From contig JAQTHT010000004.1 in assembly GCA_029433265.1 (NCBI GenBank), positions 22,349 to 86,348 of the forward strand: 64,000 nucleotides of DNA, written 5' to 3'. Position 1 is the first letter of the stretch. The number at the start of each line of letters is the position of its first letter. The notes under the pieces were generated by a model. The model was not told the DNA's origin. It searched no databases and worked only from the letters and a program-made list of their open reading frames with translations. Below, in pieces: positions 29,201 through 44,200 of this stretch. Source of the stretch: Leuconostocaceae bacterium ESL0958. Lineage in GTDB: Bacteria > Bacillota > Bacilli > Lactobacillales > Lactobacillaceae. The translations under genes and the position numbers were made by a program.

Positions 29201-32200
29201 CAGAGCCCTGTTTTCATTGGATGCCTTTTGAATAGCCGCAATGGCATTCTTCAAGGCTGTGCTCTTACCCGTACCGTTCTTGTCATTTTCATCTGACACG
29301 ATAGTGGCAATGGCATTTTTAGCATTTTGATAAGCAATTTCGGCGGCGGCTTCGTCTCCAGCAGTTTGAATGTTTTGCTGACCAGTTGTCACAGTCTTTT
29401 GGACCCGATCCTTTGCATCCTGACGTTCACTAGGACTCAAACTTGTGAGTGTGTCAATATTGCCATCAGCCAGTAGCCCATCAGCGGTCAAATCATTGGT
29501 CCGCTGAATTTGGTGCATCGCGTTCCTACCAGCATTGGCAGCACTATCTACACCATTGTTATCAGTTGCGGCTTGAACATTGCGCTTGGCAGTGTTCAAA
29601 GCGTCCGTCAACTGACCCTTGATACTACTTTTTTCATCTGCGGACAATTGGTTCTGACCGTCAATTTCATTAGCGGCAGCCTGTTCGTACTGATCCAAGG
29701 ACGTCTTGGCGTTGTCCTTGTAGTTCTGAAGCAAGCCAGCAGCTTGATCAGCTTGAAGAACGCCAACCCAGTAGTCGCTATCGCTCTTGATGGTGAACTG
29801 GTTGTCATCACTGTTGACTGCGTCAACACCAGACTTTTCGTCAGCATTGACTTTGTTGATAGCAGTTTGTTGGTTGTTATCAAGGTAACCAGTCTTGGCA
29901 TTAATGGCATCCCGGGCTGCTTGTGCAGCATCCTTAATGGCCTTCGTGGCATCCGTCAAAGCGCCAGCCTTGTGGTCGTTGTTATTCTTATCCGCTTGAC
30001 CAGTAATCCCATCGATGGCGTTCTTCGCATTGTTATAGGCCGTTTCGGCGTCATCAACACTATTGGTACCGTTAATTGCAGCCTGACCTTGCGTCAACGC
30101 AGTATTAACCTGACCCTTCAGATCTTTCTTTTCATCAGGTGAAAGACTAGTCAAAGAATCAATGTGACTGTCTGCGTTACGGCTGTCCGCCGTCAGGTCG
30201 TTGACACGTTGCAACTGGTCCATAGTAGTCTTACCAGCATTGGCAGCGCTGACCACACCGTTGTTATCAGTTGCGGCTTGAACATTGCGCTTGGCAGTGT
30301 TCAAAGCGTCCGTCAACTGACTCTTGATACTGCTCTTTTCATCAGCAGACAGTTGGATCTGACCGTCAATTTCAGTAGCGGCAGCCTGTTCGTACTGATC
30401 CAAGGACGTCTTCGCGTTGTCCTTGTAGTTTTGAAGCAAAGCCGCTGCTTTATCGGCATCAAGAACGCCAACCCAGTAGTCGCTATCGCTCTTAATGGTG
30501 AACTGGTCACCAGCAGCATTCACTGCGTCAACACCAGATTGTTCATCGGCGTTGACTTTGTTAATGGCCTGCTTTTGGTTGTCATCCAAGTAACCAGTCT
30601 TTGCATTGATGGCATCCCGGGCAGCTTGCGCTGCGTTATGAATAGCCGTCGTAGCCTTGTCCAAGGCATCTGCCTTGTGACCAGCATTATTCTTATCAGC
30701 TTGACCAGTAATCCCATCGATGACCTTCTTCGCATTGTTATAAGCCGTTTCGGCGTCATCAACACTATGGGTGCCATTGATAGCAGTCTGACCTTGGGTC
30801 AACGCGGTATTAACCTGACCCTTCAGATCTTTCTTTTCATCAGTTGAAAGACTAGTCAAAGCATCGATGTGCGCATCAGCGTTACGGCTGTCGGCCGTCA
30901 GGTCGTTGACACGTTGCAACTGGTGCAAGTTTGTCTGACCGTTTTGAACAGCAGTGTCGACAGCACCATTGTCAGCCGCTGTTTGAACATTGTTCTTGGC
31001 AGTGTTCAAAGCAGCCGTCAACTGACCCTTGATGTTGCTCTTTTCATCAGCGGACAGCTGGCTCTGACTGTCAATTTCAGTAGCAGCAGCTTGTTCGTAC
31101 TGATCCAAGGACGTCTTGGCGTTGTCCTTGTAGTTTTGGAGCAAAGCCGCTGCTTGATCGGCTTGAAGAATACCAACCCAGTAGTCGCTATCGCGCTTAA
31201 TGCTGTACTGGTTGTCATCACCATCGACTGCGTCAATACCGGACTTTTCGTCTGCATTGACTTTGTTGATAGCAGTTTGTTGGTTGTTATCAAGGTAACC
31301 AGTCTTTGCATTAATCGCAGCACGGGCCGCTTGGGCTGCATCCTTAATGGCCTTCGTGGCATCCGTCAAAGCACCGGCCTTGTGGTCGTTGTTGTTCTTG
31401 TCAGCTTGACCGGTAATCCCATCGATGGCGTTCTTCGCATTGTTATAGGCCGTTTCGGCATCATCAACACTATGGGTGCCATTGATAGCAGACTGGCCCT
31501 GCGTCAACGCAGTATTAACCTGACCCTTCAACTGGGTCTTTTCATCAGGTGAAAGACTAGTCAAAGAATCAATGTGACTGTCTGCGTTACGGCTGTCGGC
31601 TGTCAGGTCGTTAACACGCTGCAACTGGTGCATCGCAGTCTTACCAGCATTGGCAGCGTTGTCCACACCATTGTTATCAGTTGCAGCTTGAACATTGCCC
31701 TTGGCAGTGTTCACAGCGTTGGTTAACTGACCCTTGATGCTACTCTTTTCATCGGCGGACAATTGGTTCTGCCCATCGATTTCAGTAGCGGCAGCTTGTT
31801 CGTACTGATCCAAGGAGGTCTTGACGTTGTCCTTGTAGTTTTGGAGCAAAGCCGCTGCCTTATCGGCATCAAGAACGCCAACCCAGTGGTCGCTATCGCG
31901 CTTAATGGTGAACTGGTCACCAGCAGCGTTAACCGCAGCTAGACCATCCTTTTCGTCATTATTAACCTTCTGGATAGCAGCTTGTTGGTTATCATCCAAA
32001 TAACCAGTCTGTGCGTTGATGGCATCTCGGACCGCTTGGGCAGTATCCTTGATGGCCTTCGTGGCATCCGTCAAGGCACCGGTCTTGTGGTCGTTGTTAT
32101 TCTTGTCAGCTTGACCGGTAATCCCATCGATGGCCTGCTTAGCAGATTGGTAAGCCTTTTCGGCGTTATCAGCACTGTCCGTGCCATTAATAGCGGTCTG

Positions 32201-35200
32201 ACCTTGCGTCAAAGCAGTATTAACCTGACCCTTCAGATCTTTCTTTTCATCAGGTGAAAGACTAGTCAAAGAATCAATATGGTTATCCGCATTACGGCTG
32301 TCGGCCGTCAGGTCGTTGGCACGTTGCAACTGGTGCATGGTCTTTTGACCATCGTTCGTAGCAACCGTGACAGCCGTGGCATCCTGCGCCTGTTCAACCT
32401 GACTTTGTGCAGTTGTCAAGGCCTTCGACAGCTCGTTCTTGACGGCAGTCTTTTCATCATTCTCCAATGCAGCCTGACCGTCAATTTCAGCAGCTGCCTC
32501 TTGTTCATACTGCTGCAGAGTATCCTGGGCTTGATCCTTGGCATTCCGCAAAACGGCGTCCTGGCCATCCTGGTTCAATTGACTGACCCAGTGCTGACCA
32601 ATTGTCGTAGCATCTTCCGCCGTGTCAGCCGCTTTGACGGCAGCTAGACCATTTCCTTCATCCGTATTCACCTGCTGATTCAAGCCAGCACGATGCGTTT
32701 CCGTTAGGGCAGATTGTTCTGAAATTAATTGACGGGCCGCCTTGGCAGCATCTTGGATGGCCTTCGTTTGGTCCCGAATTGCCTTTGCCTTGTAGCCACC
32801 GTTTTGATCATCTGCCCGTTCATAGATGGCGTCGATCGCTGCTTTTCCGTCTGTGAAATCTTGGTTAACCGTATCGGTCGTGTTATCTTGACCAATCTTG
32901 TTCTGCCAATCACTCACAGCCTTTTGAATACCAGTTTCGGCCGCCGTCTTATCGGCATCCTTCAGGTTAGGCATTGCTGCGACTTTGTCGTGAGCCCGCT
33001 GACCGTAATCAGCCAACTCAGCCTGCCGTTGGCTAGCCAAAATCTCTGCTTGTGCGGTTTTGACCAGCTGCTGGATAGCAGGCTGCCCGTCCGCATTTTC
33101 GATATTCTGGATGGCCTGCGTAGCAGTTTGGTCAGCAGCTTGATGAGCCTTGTCACTGTCGGTTGGTACCGACTGCTTCAAGCTATCAATAGTCTGCCAA
33201 GCGTTATTTCGTGCTTGTTCAACTGCTTGTTGACCATCGTTCTTAGCAGCACGCAGTTGTGCAGCTGTCAGCGCAGCCGCAATCTTTTGCAAACCGTTAT
33301 CTCGTTCGTTCGTGACGTGATCGACTGTGTTTTGCACTTGGACATTGCTGTCGGCATCACTTGCTGCCTGTTGCACTGCCTGTTGCGCAGCCGTCAACTC
33401 GTCCGACTTCAAGGAAGACTTCAAGCCCGTTAAGGTAGTATCTGCCTGCTGTTGGGCAGTTTGTAAGGCTGTTTTTGCTTGATCCTTAGCATTTTGTAAA
33501 CGGGCCGCCTGACCGTCGGCTTGCAGTTGACTGACCCAAGTATCCCGGGCCTTGTTGATTTCAGCAACTGTGTTAGCAGCATCAACCGCTGCCAAGCCAG
33601 TGCTCAAATCGTCCGCAACAATTTGCTTAGCTGCCTGTTGGTGATCAGCCAAGAAATCGTGCTGCTGATCAATTAATTGGTCAGCGTCACTGGCTGCCTG
33701 TTTTACAGCATCTTCAGCCGCGGATTTAGCAGCGGTCTGATAGCCAGTATTTTGGCTGTTAGCCTTGGCCAGTACAGCTTCGATTGCAGCCAGTCCCTGC
33801 TGGTAATCGCTTTCGATGCCATCCTGTGTGCTTTCATCCTGCATCTTGTTTTGCCAAGTCGTCACCAAACCATTAATCGTATCCTGGTAGCCAGTGATGT
33901 CTTGCTTAAACAGGTTTGGCAATGCCTGGATTGTCTTCAACTTGGCTTGGCCGTCGGCAGCCAGCTGGGCTTGGCGCTGGAAGTTCAACATCTTGACCTT
34001 ACCAGCCGTGACAGCCTGATCAATGGCTGGCTGATCATTGGCGCCTTCAATCGTATTGATGGCGTCTTGGGCAGCCTTCTTGACATTGTCATCTGATTGG
34101 TCACTGGCAGTGCCAATCAAATCCTTCAGCTTATTGATTTCATCAATGGCCTTTTGTTTAGCATCACTGACTTGACCCTGACCGTCATTTTTGCCATTCC
34201 GGAGGTTGGCTTCCGCCATAATCTTTTGCATTTGTTGCAAACCATTATTCTTCTCCGTATTGACATGGTCTGGATCGCTTTGAGCGCTGACATTCGCTGT
34301 AGCATCCTTGGCTGCCTGATCAATGGCCGCCTGGAAGGACTGCTTTTGATCAGCCGTTAGCTTGCTCATCTGGTCAATGGCTTGCTTGTCCGAACTTTGC
34401 TGATTAGCAAGGGCCGTTGTGGCTGCATCCTTTGCATTTTGCAAAATACCTGCTTGGCCGTCGGCGGCGAGCGTGGTTGCCCCTTGGTCACCGGCTGTCT
34501 TCACCGCTGCAGCCGTATCAGCATTTTTGACCGCAGCCATGGCTGCATTTTCATCAGCTGTGACCTTATCCAGGGCTTCGTTCTTATGGTTGTCCAAATA
34601 GTCGTGGCCCTGGTTGATGTTGTCCCGGGCCGTTTGGGCAGCCTGGCTAATTTTGGCTTCTGCAGCTGCGATAGCAGCCGTCTTATAGTTGCCGTTCTTA
34701 GCTTGGGCAGCAGCTAAGTCTGCATCAATGGCTTGCTTACCGGAATCGAAATCATGATCAATGTCGGTCTGCGAACCATCATTTTGCATCTTATTCTGCC
34801 ACTTGACGACATCGTTGTTGATGGCGGTCGCTGCATCCTGCTTATCTGGATCAGACAAGTTTGGCAATGCGTTGACTTGATCCGTGATGTCCTTACCATA
34901 AGCAGCTAATTCTGCCTGGCGGAGGACATTCCACATGGCCACTTCACCATCTGTCACTGCTGTGTGGACGTGGTCATCATCGCTAGCCGCTTCAATATCT
35001 TGAATAGCCTTTGTGGCAGCCTTATCAATATTATCCTTGGCCTGTTGACTGACAGCGCCGAGCTTATCACGGAGGGCGTTAATCTTAGCAATCGCTTCTT
35101 GCTTGCTATTGTCAATCTGACCCTTGCCGCTGTTCTTGTTGTTACGCAAGTCAGCATCGTGAATATCCTGGTTAATCTTGTCGAGGCCGCTTTGCTTAGC

Positions 35201-38200
35201 GTTTTTCACGCCATCTGCATCACTTTGTCCAGCAATGCTCTTTTTAGCAGCGTCCCCATCGCCATCAACCGCGTCGTTGAACTGCTTTTTCTCATCGTCA
35301 GAGAGGTTGCTCATGCCATTAATTAAGTCATGGGCTTCCTTCTGCCGATCACTAATACTGTTGGCAGCCGCATCCTTGGCATCCTGCAAAACAGCGTCTT
35401 GACCATCCTTGTTCAGCTGGTCGACGGCGGCCTTGCTGTTTTTGTTAATATCAGCGGCCGTTCCCGCATTGTTAACAGCATTCAAGGCTGCCTCACTGTG
35501 GCGGTTAACCTGATCAATGGCCGCCTGGCGGTGTTCTGGCGTCAAGTTATGCTGATCATTAATCAAATTCAGCGCGTCTTGTGCTGCCTTGCCGATGGCT
35601 TTCTTGGCGGCAGCTAGCGCAGCATCCTTAGCGTTTCCATTTTGACCATTGGCATCATTATAAACACCGTCGATTGCCTGGGTCGCCTTCAGATAATCGT
35701 TATCAATTGTCTGCTGGTCGCCATCTTGCCCAATGGTTTGAGACCAAGTCTTTACTAAGCCGTCAATGCTTTTGGCAAAGTCAGCCTTCGTATCCGCTGA
35801 CAGGTTGGCCATGTCTTGGATGGCATTTTCCTTCTGCTTCGCATAGTCATTCAACTGGGCTTGCCGCTGTGGCGCATAAATCTGGACTTTACCAGCCGTC
35901 ACTGTCTGATCAATGCTGGATTGATCATTAGCGGCATTCACTTGGTCGATGGCCTTTTGAGCAGCCTGTTCGGCTGCTTGATGGGCCGCCGCACTAGCAT
36001 CTGGCACGCTCGTTTGCAGGGCGTCAATCACTTTGAGCGCCTGATCCCGGGCACTTGTCAGGTCTGTGGTAGCCGTATTCTTACCCGCCTGCAGCTGTGC
36101 AGCAGCCAATTGCTTCTGAATTTGCTGCAACCCATTATCGCGTTCGCTAGCGACATGCGTTTCATCATTTTGCACCTGGACATTCCGGAGAGCGTCACTA
36201 GTGGCCTGATCAATGGCATTCTTGTAGTTAGTCTGCTGCTGGCTCGTCAGAGGTGGTGTCAGCTGGTCAATGGTCGTATCAGCAGTTTGTGCTTTCTGCT
36301 GAAGGGCAGTGGTTGCTTGATCCTTTGCGTTTTGCAAAAGACCCGCCGCTTGATCCGCTTGTAAAATACCGACCCACTTAACGCGATCGCTATTGATACT
36401 GTCCTGACTATCATCGGCCTTGACAGCAGCCAGTCCGGCATCTTCATCTTTTTGAATCTGATCAAGGGCCGCTTGCTTGTGATTGTCCAAATAGTCTGAC
36501 TGACCATTAATGGCATTACGAGCAGTCTCGGCTGCAGCTTGGATGTCTTGCGTGGCCTTATCCAAAGCGGCTTGCTTGTTGCCGCCGTTATCCTTGTCAG
36601 CTTGGGCAGTAACCGCGTCAATGGCTTGCTTAGCAGATAGGTAAGCATCTTCCGCTGTCTGTGTGCTATCAGCCTGATTGACATTACCTTGGCCAGCTGT
36701 CAGGGCATTGTTGACTTGGGCCTTCAGCTTGCCCTTTTCATCAGTTGACAGGCTGGTCAAGGAATCAATGTGACTATCCGCATTACGGCTGTCAGCCGTC
36801 AGGTCGTTAGCACGTTGCAATTGGTGCAGACTCTTCTGACCGTTTTGGACAGCACTATCAACAGCGCCGTTGTCGGCCGCTGCTTGAACATTTCCCTTGG
36901 CAGTGTTCAAAGCGTCGGTCAACTGACTCTTGATGGTCTTCTTTTCATCGGCGGACAGTTGGTTCTGACCGTCGATTTCAGCAGCGGCAGCCTGTTCGTA
37001 CTGATCCAAGGAGGTCTTGGCGTTGTCCTTGTAGTTTTGGAGCAAGCCAGCAGCTTGATCAGCTTGAAGAACGCCAACCCAGTAGTCACTATTGCTCTTG
37101 ATAGTGAACTGGTCACCAGCAGCATTCACTGCACCAACACCAGATTGTTCATCGGCGTTGACTTTGTTAATCGCCTGCTTTTGGTTGTCGTCCAGATAAC
37201 CGCTCTTACCATTAATCGCATCACGCGCAGCTTGCGCTGCATTATGAATAGCGGTCGTGGCCTTATCCAAGGCATCCGCCTTGTGACCAGCATTATTCTT
37301 GTCAGCTTGCCCGGTAATCGCATTGATGGCATCCTTCGCCTGATTGTAGGCCTTTTCGGCATCGTCAACACTATTGGTGCCATTGATAGCAGACTGGCCC
37401 TGCGTCAACGCAGTATTAACCTGACCCTTCAACTGGGTCTTTTCATCAGGTGAAAGACTAGTCAAAGAATCAATGTGACTGTCTGCGTTACGGCTGTCGG
37501 CCGTCAGGTCGTTAGCACGCTGCAACTGGTGCATCGCAGTCTTACCAGCATTGCCAGCGCTGTCCACACCATTGTTATCAGTTGCGGCTTGAACATTACC
37601 CTTGGCAGTATTCAAAGCCTCTGTCAACTGACCCTTGATGTTGCTCTTTTCATCAGCGGACAGCTGGCTCTGACTGTCAATTTCAGTAGCGGCAGCCTGT
37701 TCGTACTGATCCAAGGAGGTCTTGGCGTTGTCCTTGTAGTTTTGGAGCAAAGCTGCTGCTTGGTCAGCCTGCAGAATAGTAACCCATTTGTCACTATCGC
37801 TCTTGATGGTGAACTGATTGTCATCACCGTTGACTGCGTCAACACCAGATTGTTCATCGGCGTTGACTTTGTTAATGGCCTGCTTTTGATTGTCATCCAA
37901 GTAACCAGTCTTGGCATTGATGGCATCCCGGGCTGCTTGTGCAGCATCCTTAATGGCCTTCGTGGCATCCGTCAAGGCACCGGCCTTGTGGTCGTTGTTG
38001 TTCTTATCCGCCTGACCAGTAACCGCATTGATGGTGTTCTTCGCATTGTTATAAGCCGTTTCGGCGTCATCAACACTATTGGTGCCATTGATAGCAGACT
38101 GACCTTGGGTCAACGCAGTATTAACCTGACCCTTCAGATCTTTCTTTTCATCAGATGAAAGACTAGTCAAAGAATCAATATGGTTATCCGCATTACGGCT

Positions 38201-41200
38201 GTCGGCCGTCAGGTCGTTAACACGCTGCAACTGGTGCAAACTTGTCTGACCGTTTTGGACAGCGGTATCCACAGCGCCGTTGTTAGCCGCTGACTGAACG
38301 TTACCCTTGGCAGTGTTCAAAGCGTCGGTCAACTGACCCTTGATGTTGCTCTTTTCATCCGCGGACAGTTGGCTCTGACCGTCAATTTCAGTAGCGGCAG
38401 CCTGCTCGTACTGAGCCAAGGACGTCTTGGCGTTGTCCTTGTAGTTTTGGAGCAAGGCTGCTGTTTGGTCAGCTTGAAGCACCTTGACCCAGTAGTCGCT
38501 AGCGCTCTTAATGCTGTACTGGTCACCAGCAGCATTCACTGCGTCAACACCAGATTGTTCATCGGCGTTGACTTTGTTAATGGCCTGCTTTTGGTTGTCG
38601 TCCAAATAACCAGTTTTTGCATTAATGGCATCACGAGCAGTTTGGGCTGCGTTATGAATAGCCGTCGTAGCCTTATCCAAGGCATCTGCCTTGTGACCAG
38701 CATTATCCTTGTCAGCCTGACCAGTAACCGCATTGATGGCATCCTTAGCAGATTGATAAGCCTGTTCAGCACTATCAACACTATTGGTGCCATTGATAGC
38801 GGTCTGACCTTGCGTCAACGCAGTATTAACCTGACCCTTCAGATCGTTCTTTTCATCAGGTGAAAGACTAGTCAAAGAATCGATGTGCGCATCCGCGTTA
38901 CGGCTGTCCGCCGTCAGGTCGTTAGCACGCTGCAACTGGTGCAAACTTGTCTGACCGTTTTGGACAGCGGTATCCACAGCGCCGTTGTTAGCCGCTGACT
39001 GAACATTGCCCTTGGCAGTGTTCAAAGCAGCTGTCAACTGACCCTTAATGTTGCTCTTTTCATCAGCGGACAGTTGGTTCTGACCGTCGATTTCAGTAGC
39101 GGCAGCTTGTTCGTACTGACTCAAGGACGTCTTCGCATTGTCCTTGTAGTTTTGTAACAAACCGGCAGTCTGGTCAGCTTGAAGAATAGCTACCCATTTA
39201 TCACTATCACTCTTGATGCTGTACTGGTTGTCATCCTTTTGAATTGCAGCTAATCCGGCATCTTCGTCGGTTTGAACCTTAGCAAGGGCAGTGTCCTTGT
39301 TGTTATCCAAATAACCAGTCTTCGCATTAATGGCATCACGGGCTGCTTGAGCAGCATCCTTGATGGCCTTCGTGGCATCCGTCAAGGCACCAGCCTTGTG
39401 GTCGTTGTTGTTCTTGTCAGCTTGACCGGTAATCCCGTCGATTGCGTTCTTCGCATTGTTATAGGCCGTTTCGGCGTCATCAACGCTATTGGTGCTGTTG
39501 ATAGCAGTCTGACCTTGCGTCAAAGCAGTATTAACCTGACCCTTCAGATCGCTCTTTTCACCAGTTGAAAGACTAGTCAAAGAATCAATGTGCGCATCCG
39601 CATTACGACTGTCGGCCGTCAGGTCGTTAGCACGTTGCAACTGGTGCAAACTTGTCTGACCGTTTTGGACAGCGGTATCCACAGCGCCGTTGTTAGCCGC
39701 TGACTGAACGTTACCCTTGGCAGTGTTCAAAGCGTCGGTCAACTGACCCTTGATACTGCTCTTTTCATCCGCAGACAGTTGGCTCTGACCGTCAATTTCA
39801 GTAGCGGCAGCTTGTTCGTACTGATCCAAGGACGTCTTGGCGTTGTCCTTGTAGTTTTGGAGCAAAGCTGCAGCTTGGTCGGCTTGGAGCACCTTGACCC
39901 AGTGGTCGCTATCGCTCTTGATGCTGTACTGGTTATCATCATTTTGGACTGCAGCCAGTCCGGCGTCCTCGTCGGTTTGAACCTTAGCAAGCGCAGTATC
40001 CTTATTGTTATCAAGGTAACCAGTCTTGGCATTAATGGCATCCCGGGCTGCTTGGGCAGCATCCTTAATGGCCTTCGTGGCGTCTGTCAAAGCACCAGCC
40101 TTGTGGTCGTTGTTAGTCTTGTCAGCCTGACCCGTAATGCCATCAATGGTTTGCTTGGCAGATTGATAAGCCGTTTCGGCGTCATCAACACTATTGGTAC
40201 CGTTGATAGCAGTCTGACCTTGGGTCAACGCGGTATTAACCTGACCCTTCAGATCTTTCTTTTCATCAGTTGAAAGACTAGTCAAAGAATCGATATGGTT
40301 ATCCGCATTGCGGCTGTCCGCCGTCAGGTCGTTCGCACGCTGTAACTGGTGCATAGCAGTCTTACCAGCATTGCCAGCGCCGTCCACACCATTGTTATCA
40401 GTTGCGGCTTGAACATTGCCCTTGGCAGTGTTCAAAACATCCGTCAACCGACCATTGATACTGCTCTTTTCATCAGTGGTTAACTGACTTTGTGCATTGA
40501 TGTCATTAACGGCATCTTGCTCATACTGTTCGAGATCCGTCAGTGCCCGGTCCTGATAATTCTGGAGCAGCGCAGCCTTTTGGTCTGCCTGCAAAACGCC
40601 AACCCAGTATTCGTTATGGCTGTTAATGTCAAATTGGTTGGTATCTTGCTGGATAGCAGCCAAGCCAGCCTGTTCGTCTTTGTTGACCTGCGCAATGGCC
40701 TGCTCTTGATGGTCATTCCGGTAGCCATTTTGGGCGTTGATGGCATTACGGGCTGTTTGGGCTGCGTTTTGAATAGCGGTCGTGGCCTTGTTCAAAGCGT
40801 CCGACTTATGGCCAGCATTATCCTTATCAGCCTGGGCCTTGATGGCATCAATGGCTGCCTTGGCATTGTTGTAGTTCTGTTCCGCCGTATCAAGATCGCC
40901 GGCACTATCGACATTGCTTTGACCAGTTTGAACCGCAGCATCAATTTTGTCAGCAGCATCCTGCTGTTCCTTAGAAGTTAAGCTAGTCAAAGCTTTCACT
41001 GCCTGCTTAGCAATGGCACCATCGGCCGTCAAATCGTTGGTCCGCTGAATCTGATGCAAGTGTAACTGACCGTTGGTGAAAGCAGTTGCCACATCACCAC
41101 TGTTCTGTGCAGCTTGAATTTGACCAATAGCCGTCTGTAGTTCTTGTGATAGCTGATTTAAAATCGCCTGCTGCGTTGTTTCATCCAGTTGGCTCTGCGC

Positions 41201-44200
41201 TTTGATGTCATTGGCAGCATCTTGCTCATACTGGGTCAAATCGGTTTGGTTATTATCCTTAGTATTTTGTAAGAGGCCAGCACTGGCATCCTTCTGTAGG
41301 ATGCCAACCCACTTACTACTATCTTGATTAATCGTGAACTGATTACCATCAGCTTGAACGGCCTGTAAACCAGCCTGTTCATCGCCATTAATCTGATCAA
41401 TAAATTGCTGTTGATGATCGCCTAGGTAGCCATTTTGACCATTAATAGTGTCACGGGCATCCTTTGCTGCTTTTTGGATAGCCTGAACAGCTGCATCGAG
41501 GGCATCCTGCTTATGCTGGTTGTTATTGTTGGTAGCAGTCGTCGTGACCCCGGCTAGGGCTTGCTTGGCTTCCTGATACTGATTTTCTGCATCAGTCGCA
41601 TCGGCCGCACCGTTCACATTGCTTTGACCATTGGTCAAAATACTGTCGATTTGCTGGTTGGCCGTTTGCTTTTCCGGGTCAGTCAAACTGGATAGCCCGG
41701 CGATTGTTTGCTTAGCATTGCGTGCATCCGCCGTTAAATCGTTAGCTCGCTGGAGTCGGTGCAGGTTGCGTTCACCCCGTGCTTGTGCATTATCAACGGA
41801 CTGACTGTCATTGGCTACTTGGACTTGCTGGATGGCTTGCTGCAAAGCATTCGCCAGTTGCTGATTAACGGCGTCCTTTTCATCCTTGGTCAACTGATTC
41901 TGACCGTTGATTTCATTCGTAGCAGCTTGCTGGTACTGGGTCAGGTCAGTTTGCGCCTTATCTCGGTAGTTTTGCAAGAGACCAGCCGCTTGATCTGCCC
42001 GTAAAATACCGACCCAGTAGTCGCTATCTTTTTCAATAGCCGTCTGATTATCCGCCCCATTTACAGCAGCCAAAGCAGCTACTCTATCCTGCTCAACTTT
42101 GGCTAATGCGTCCTGCTTGTGCGTATCTAAGTAGTCGGACTGACCATTAATGGCATCACGGGCCGTCTTGGCAGCGTCTTCGATAGCAGCGGTCGCCTTG
42201 TTCAACGCATCCGCCTTATGGGCGGCGTTATCCTTTTCAGCCTGACCTTGAATACTCTGGATGTTCTTCAGTGCTGCTTGATAGGCACTTTCGGCATCGT
42301 CAACCGTCGTCTTACCATTGATGTCATTTTGGCCATTTTGCAGGGCTGTTCCGATTTGGCTTCGTACGGACCGTTTTTCATCGTCAGTCAGACTCGTCAA
42401 GTTGTTCACGGATGCGGTAGCAGTCCGCGCATCCGCCGTCAAGTCGTTAGTCCGTTGAAGTTGGTGCAGGTTGGTTTTTCCTGCATTTTCCTCATTCGTC
42501 ACCGTCGTTTCATCAGGGGCCAACTCAACCTGGTTTTGTGCTTGGCTAAGCGCATCTGCCAACTGCTTGGCTACAATGGTCTGTTCATTTTGATTCAACT
42601 GAGACTGCTGCTGCAGTTCTTGTGCCGCTGCGCTTTCATAGTTAGCCAAATTCTCTTTAGCCAAGTCCTTGGCGTTACGTAAGAGCGACCGTTGGCCGTC
42701 TTGGGTCAATGTGTTGGTCCAGGTTGTCACATCGTCTTGAATATTTTGAACCGTGTTGTTGGACTGGTTGATAGCAGCCAGCGCTGCCTGTTGGTCCAGA
42801 TCCACCTGTTTGTTCAAGGCATCCCGATGATCCTTTGTCAAATTACCCTGTTGGGCAATTAACTTACGGGCCGCATCAGCGGCTCCATTGATGTCAATGG
42901 TTGCCTGCTTGAGAGCTGCCTCCTTGTAGGCCGTATTTTGGTTATCAGCTGCCGTTACCACGCCGTCAATGGCCGTTTTACCATCTGTGAAATCCTGATC
43001 GATGGCGGTTTGGCTGCTTTCACCATCCATCTTGTTTTGATACTGCGTCACCAAGTTATCAATGTTGGTTTTGGCATTGGCCTTGTCAGGAGCGGACAGG
43101 TTGGGCATGGCCTGAATCAGGTCATTCTTTTCCTTGCCATAGGCAGCTAATTCGGCCTGGTGCTGGTAGTTCAAGAGCTTGGCCTTCGCAGCAGTGACCG
43201 CTTGGTCAATGTCGTTTTGATTTTTGGCGTCTTCAATCGTGTTAATGGCTTCCTTAGAAGCATTGTCCACGTTATCCTGTGCCTTTTGACTGGCCTGGGC
43301 CACAATCTGCTTCAAGGCATCGATAATTTTGATCGCACTGGCCTTGGCATCGGACACTTGGCTTTCACCTGTGTTCTTACCAGCCCGTAATTTAGCAGCA
43401 TCTAGCGCTGCTTGAATGTTGGATTCTCCCACGCTGCGCTCGTAAGTCACATGGTCGTTGTCCGTTTGGTTGGCCACATTCTTCTGTGCATCACTAGCAG
43501 CCTTGTTGACGGCTGCTTTGGCATCAGACTGTTCCTGTTCCGTCAAAGGTGGCGTCCAACTGTCAATGTCTTTATTCGCATTGCTTGCTTGATTGCCCAG
43601 CGCCGTGGTGGCGGCATCCTTATTGTTTTGCAACAGGCCCGCTTGGCCATCGGCATCTAACTGGGTTTTCCCAGCATCCGCTGCCTGCTTAATGGCCGTG
43701 GCACTCGTCGCCCCGTTGACATTCTTTAATGCCTGGGCGGCATCGGCATCAACCTTGCTCAAGGCATCCGCCTTGTGTTCACCCGTAAAGTCATGCAGGG
43801 AGTTGATCAGGTCTTTGGCAGCTTGTGCTGCATTGGCAATTTCTGCCTTGGCGGCCGTCAGGGCTGCGTCCTTATTGCTGCCATCTTGCTGCTTGGCCGT
43901 TTCGACCACTTGGTCGATGGTCTTGGCCCCATCCGTGTAGTCCTGGTCAACGCCGGCTGTATCCTGCTCCTTGGCCATTTTACCGGCATAAGTAGTCACA
44001 GCATTATCAATCTGCTTTTGAGCATCTTGTACTTGGGCGCCCGTCAGACTGCTCATGGCATTGATTTTGTCCATGGCCCGGTTGGCGTAGGCCTTCAAAG
44101 TAACAGGTGCTTTTTGCTGATCAATAGCCAACAAATCGGCCAGCTTCGTACTATTAATCTGATCTTCGGTCGTGGCTTGATCGATGCCGTGGTTCTTCGA

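Noticed and set aside
11726..43616. CRISPR array or satellite DNA as the cause of the periodic repeats
   Set aside because: The repeats are translated in one open frame, the units are 705-945 bases long, and divergence follows codon structure.
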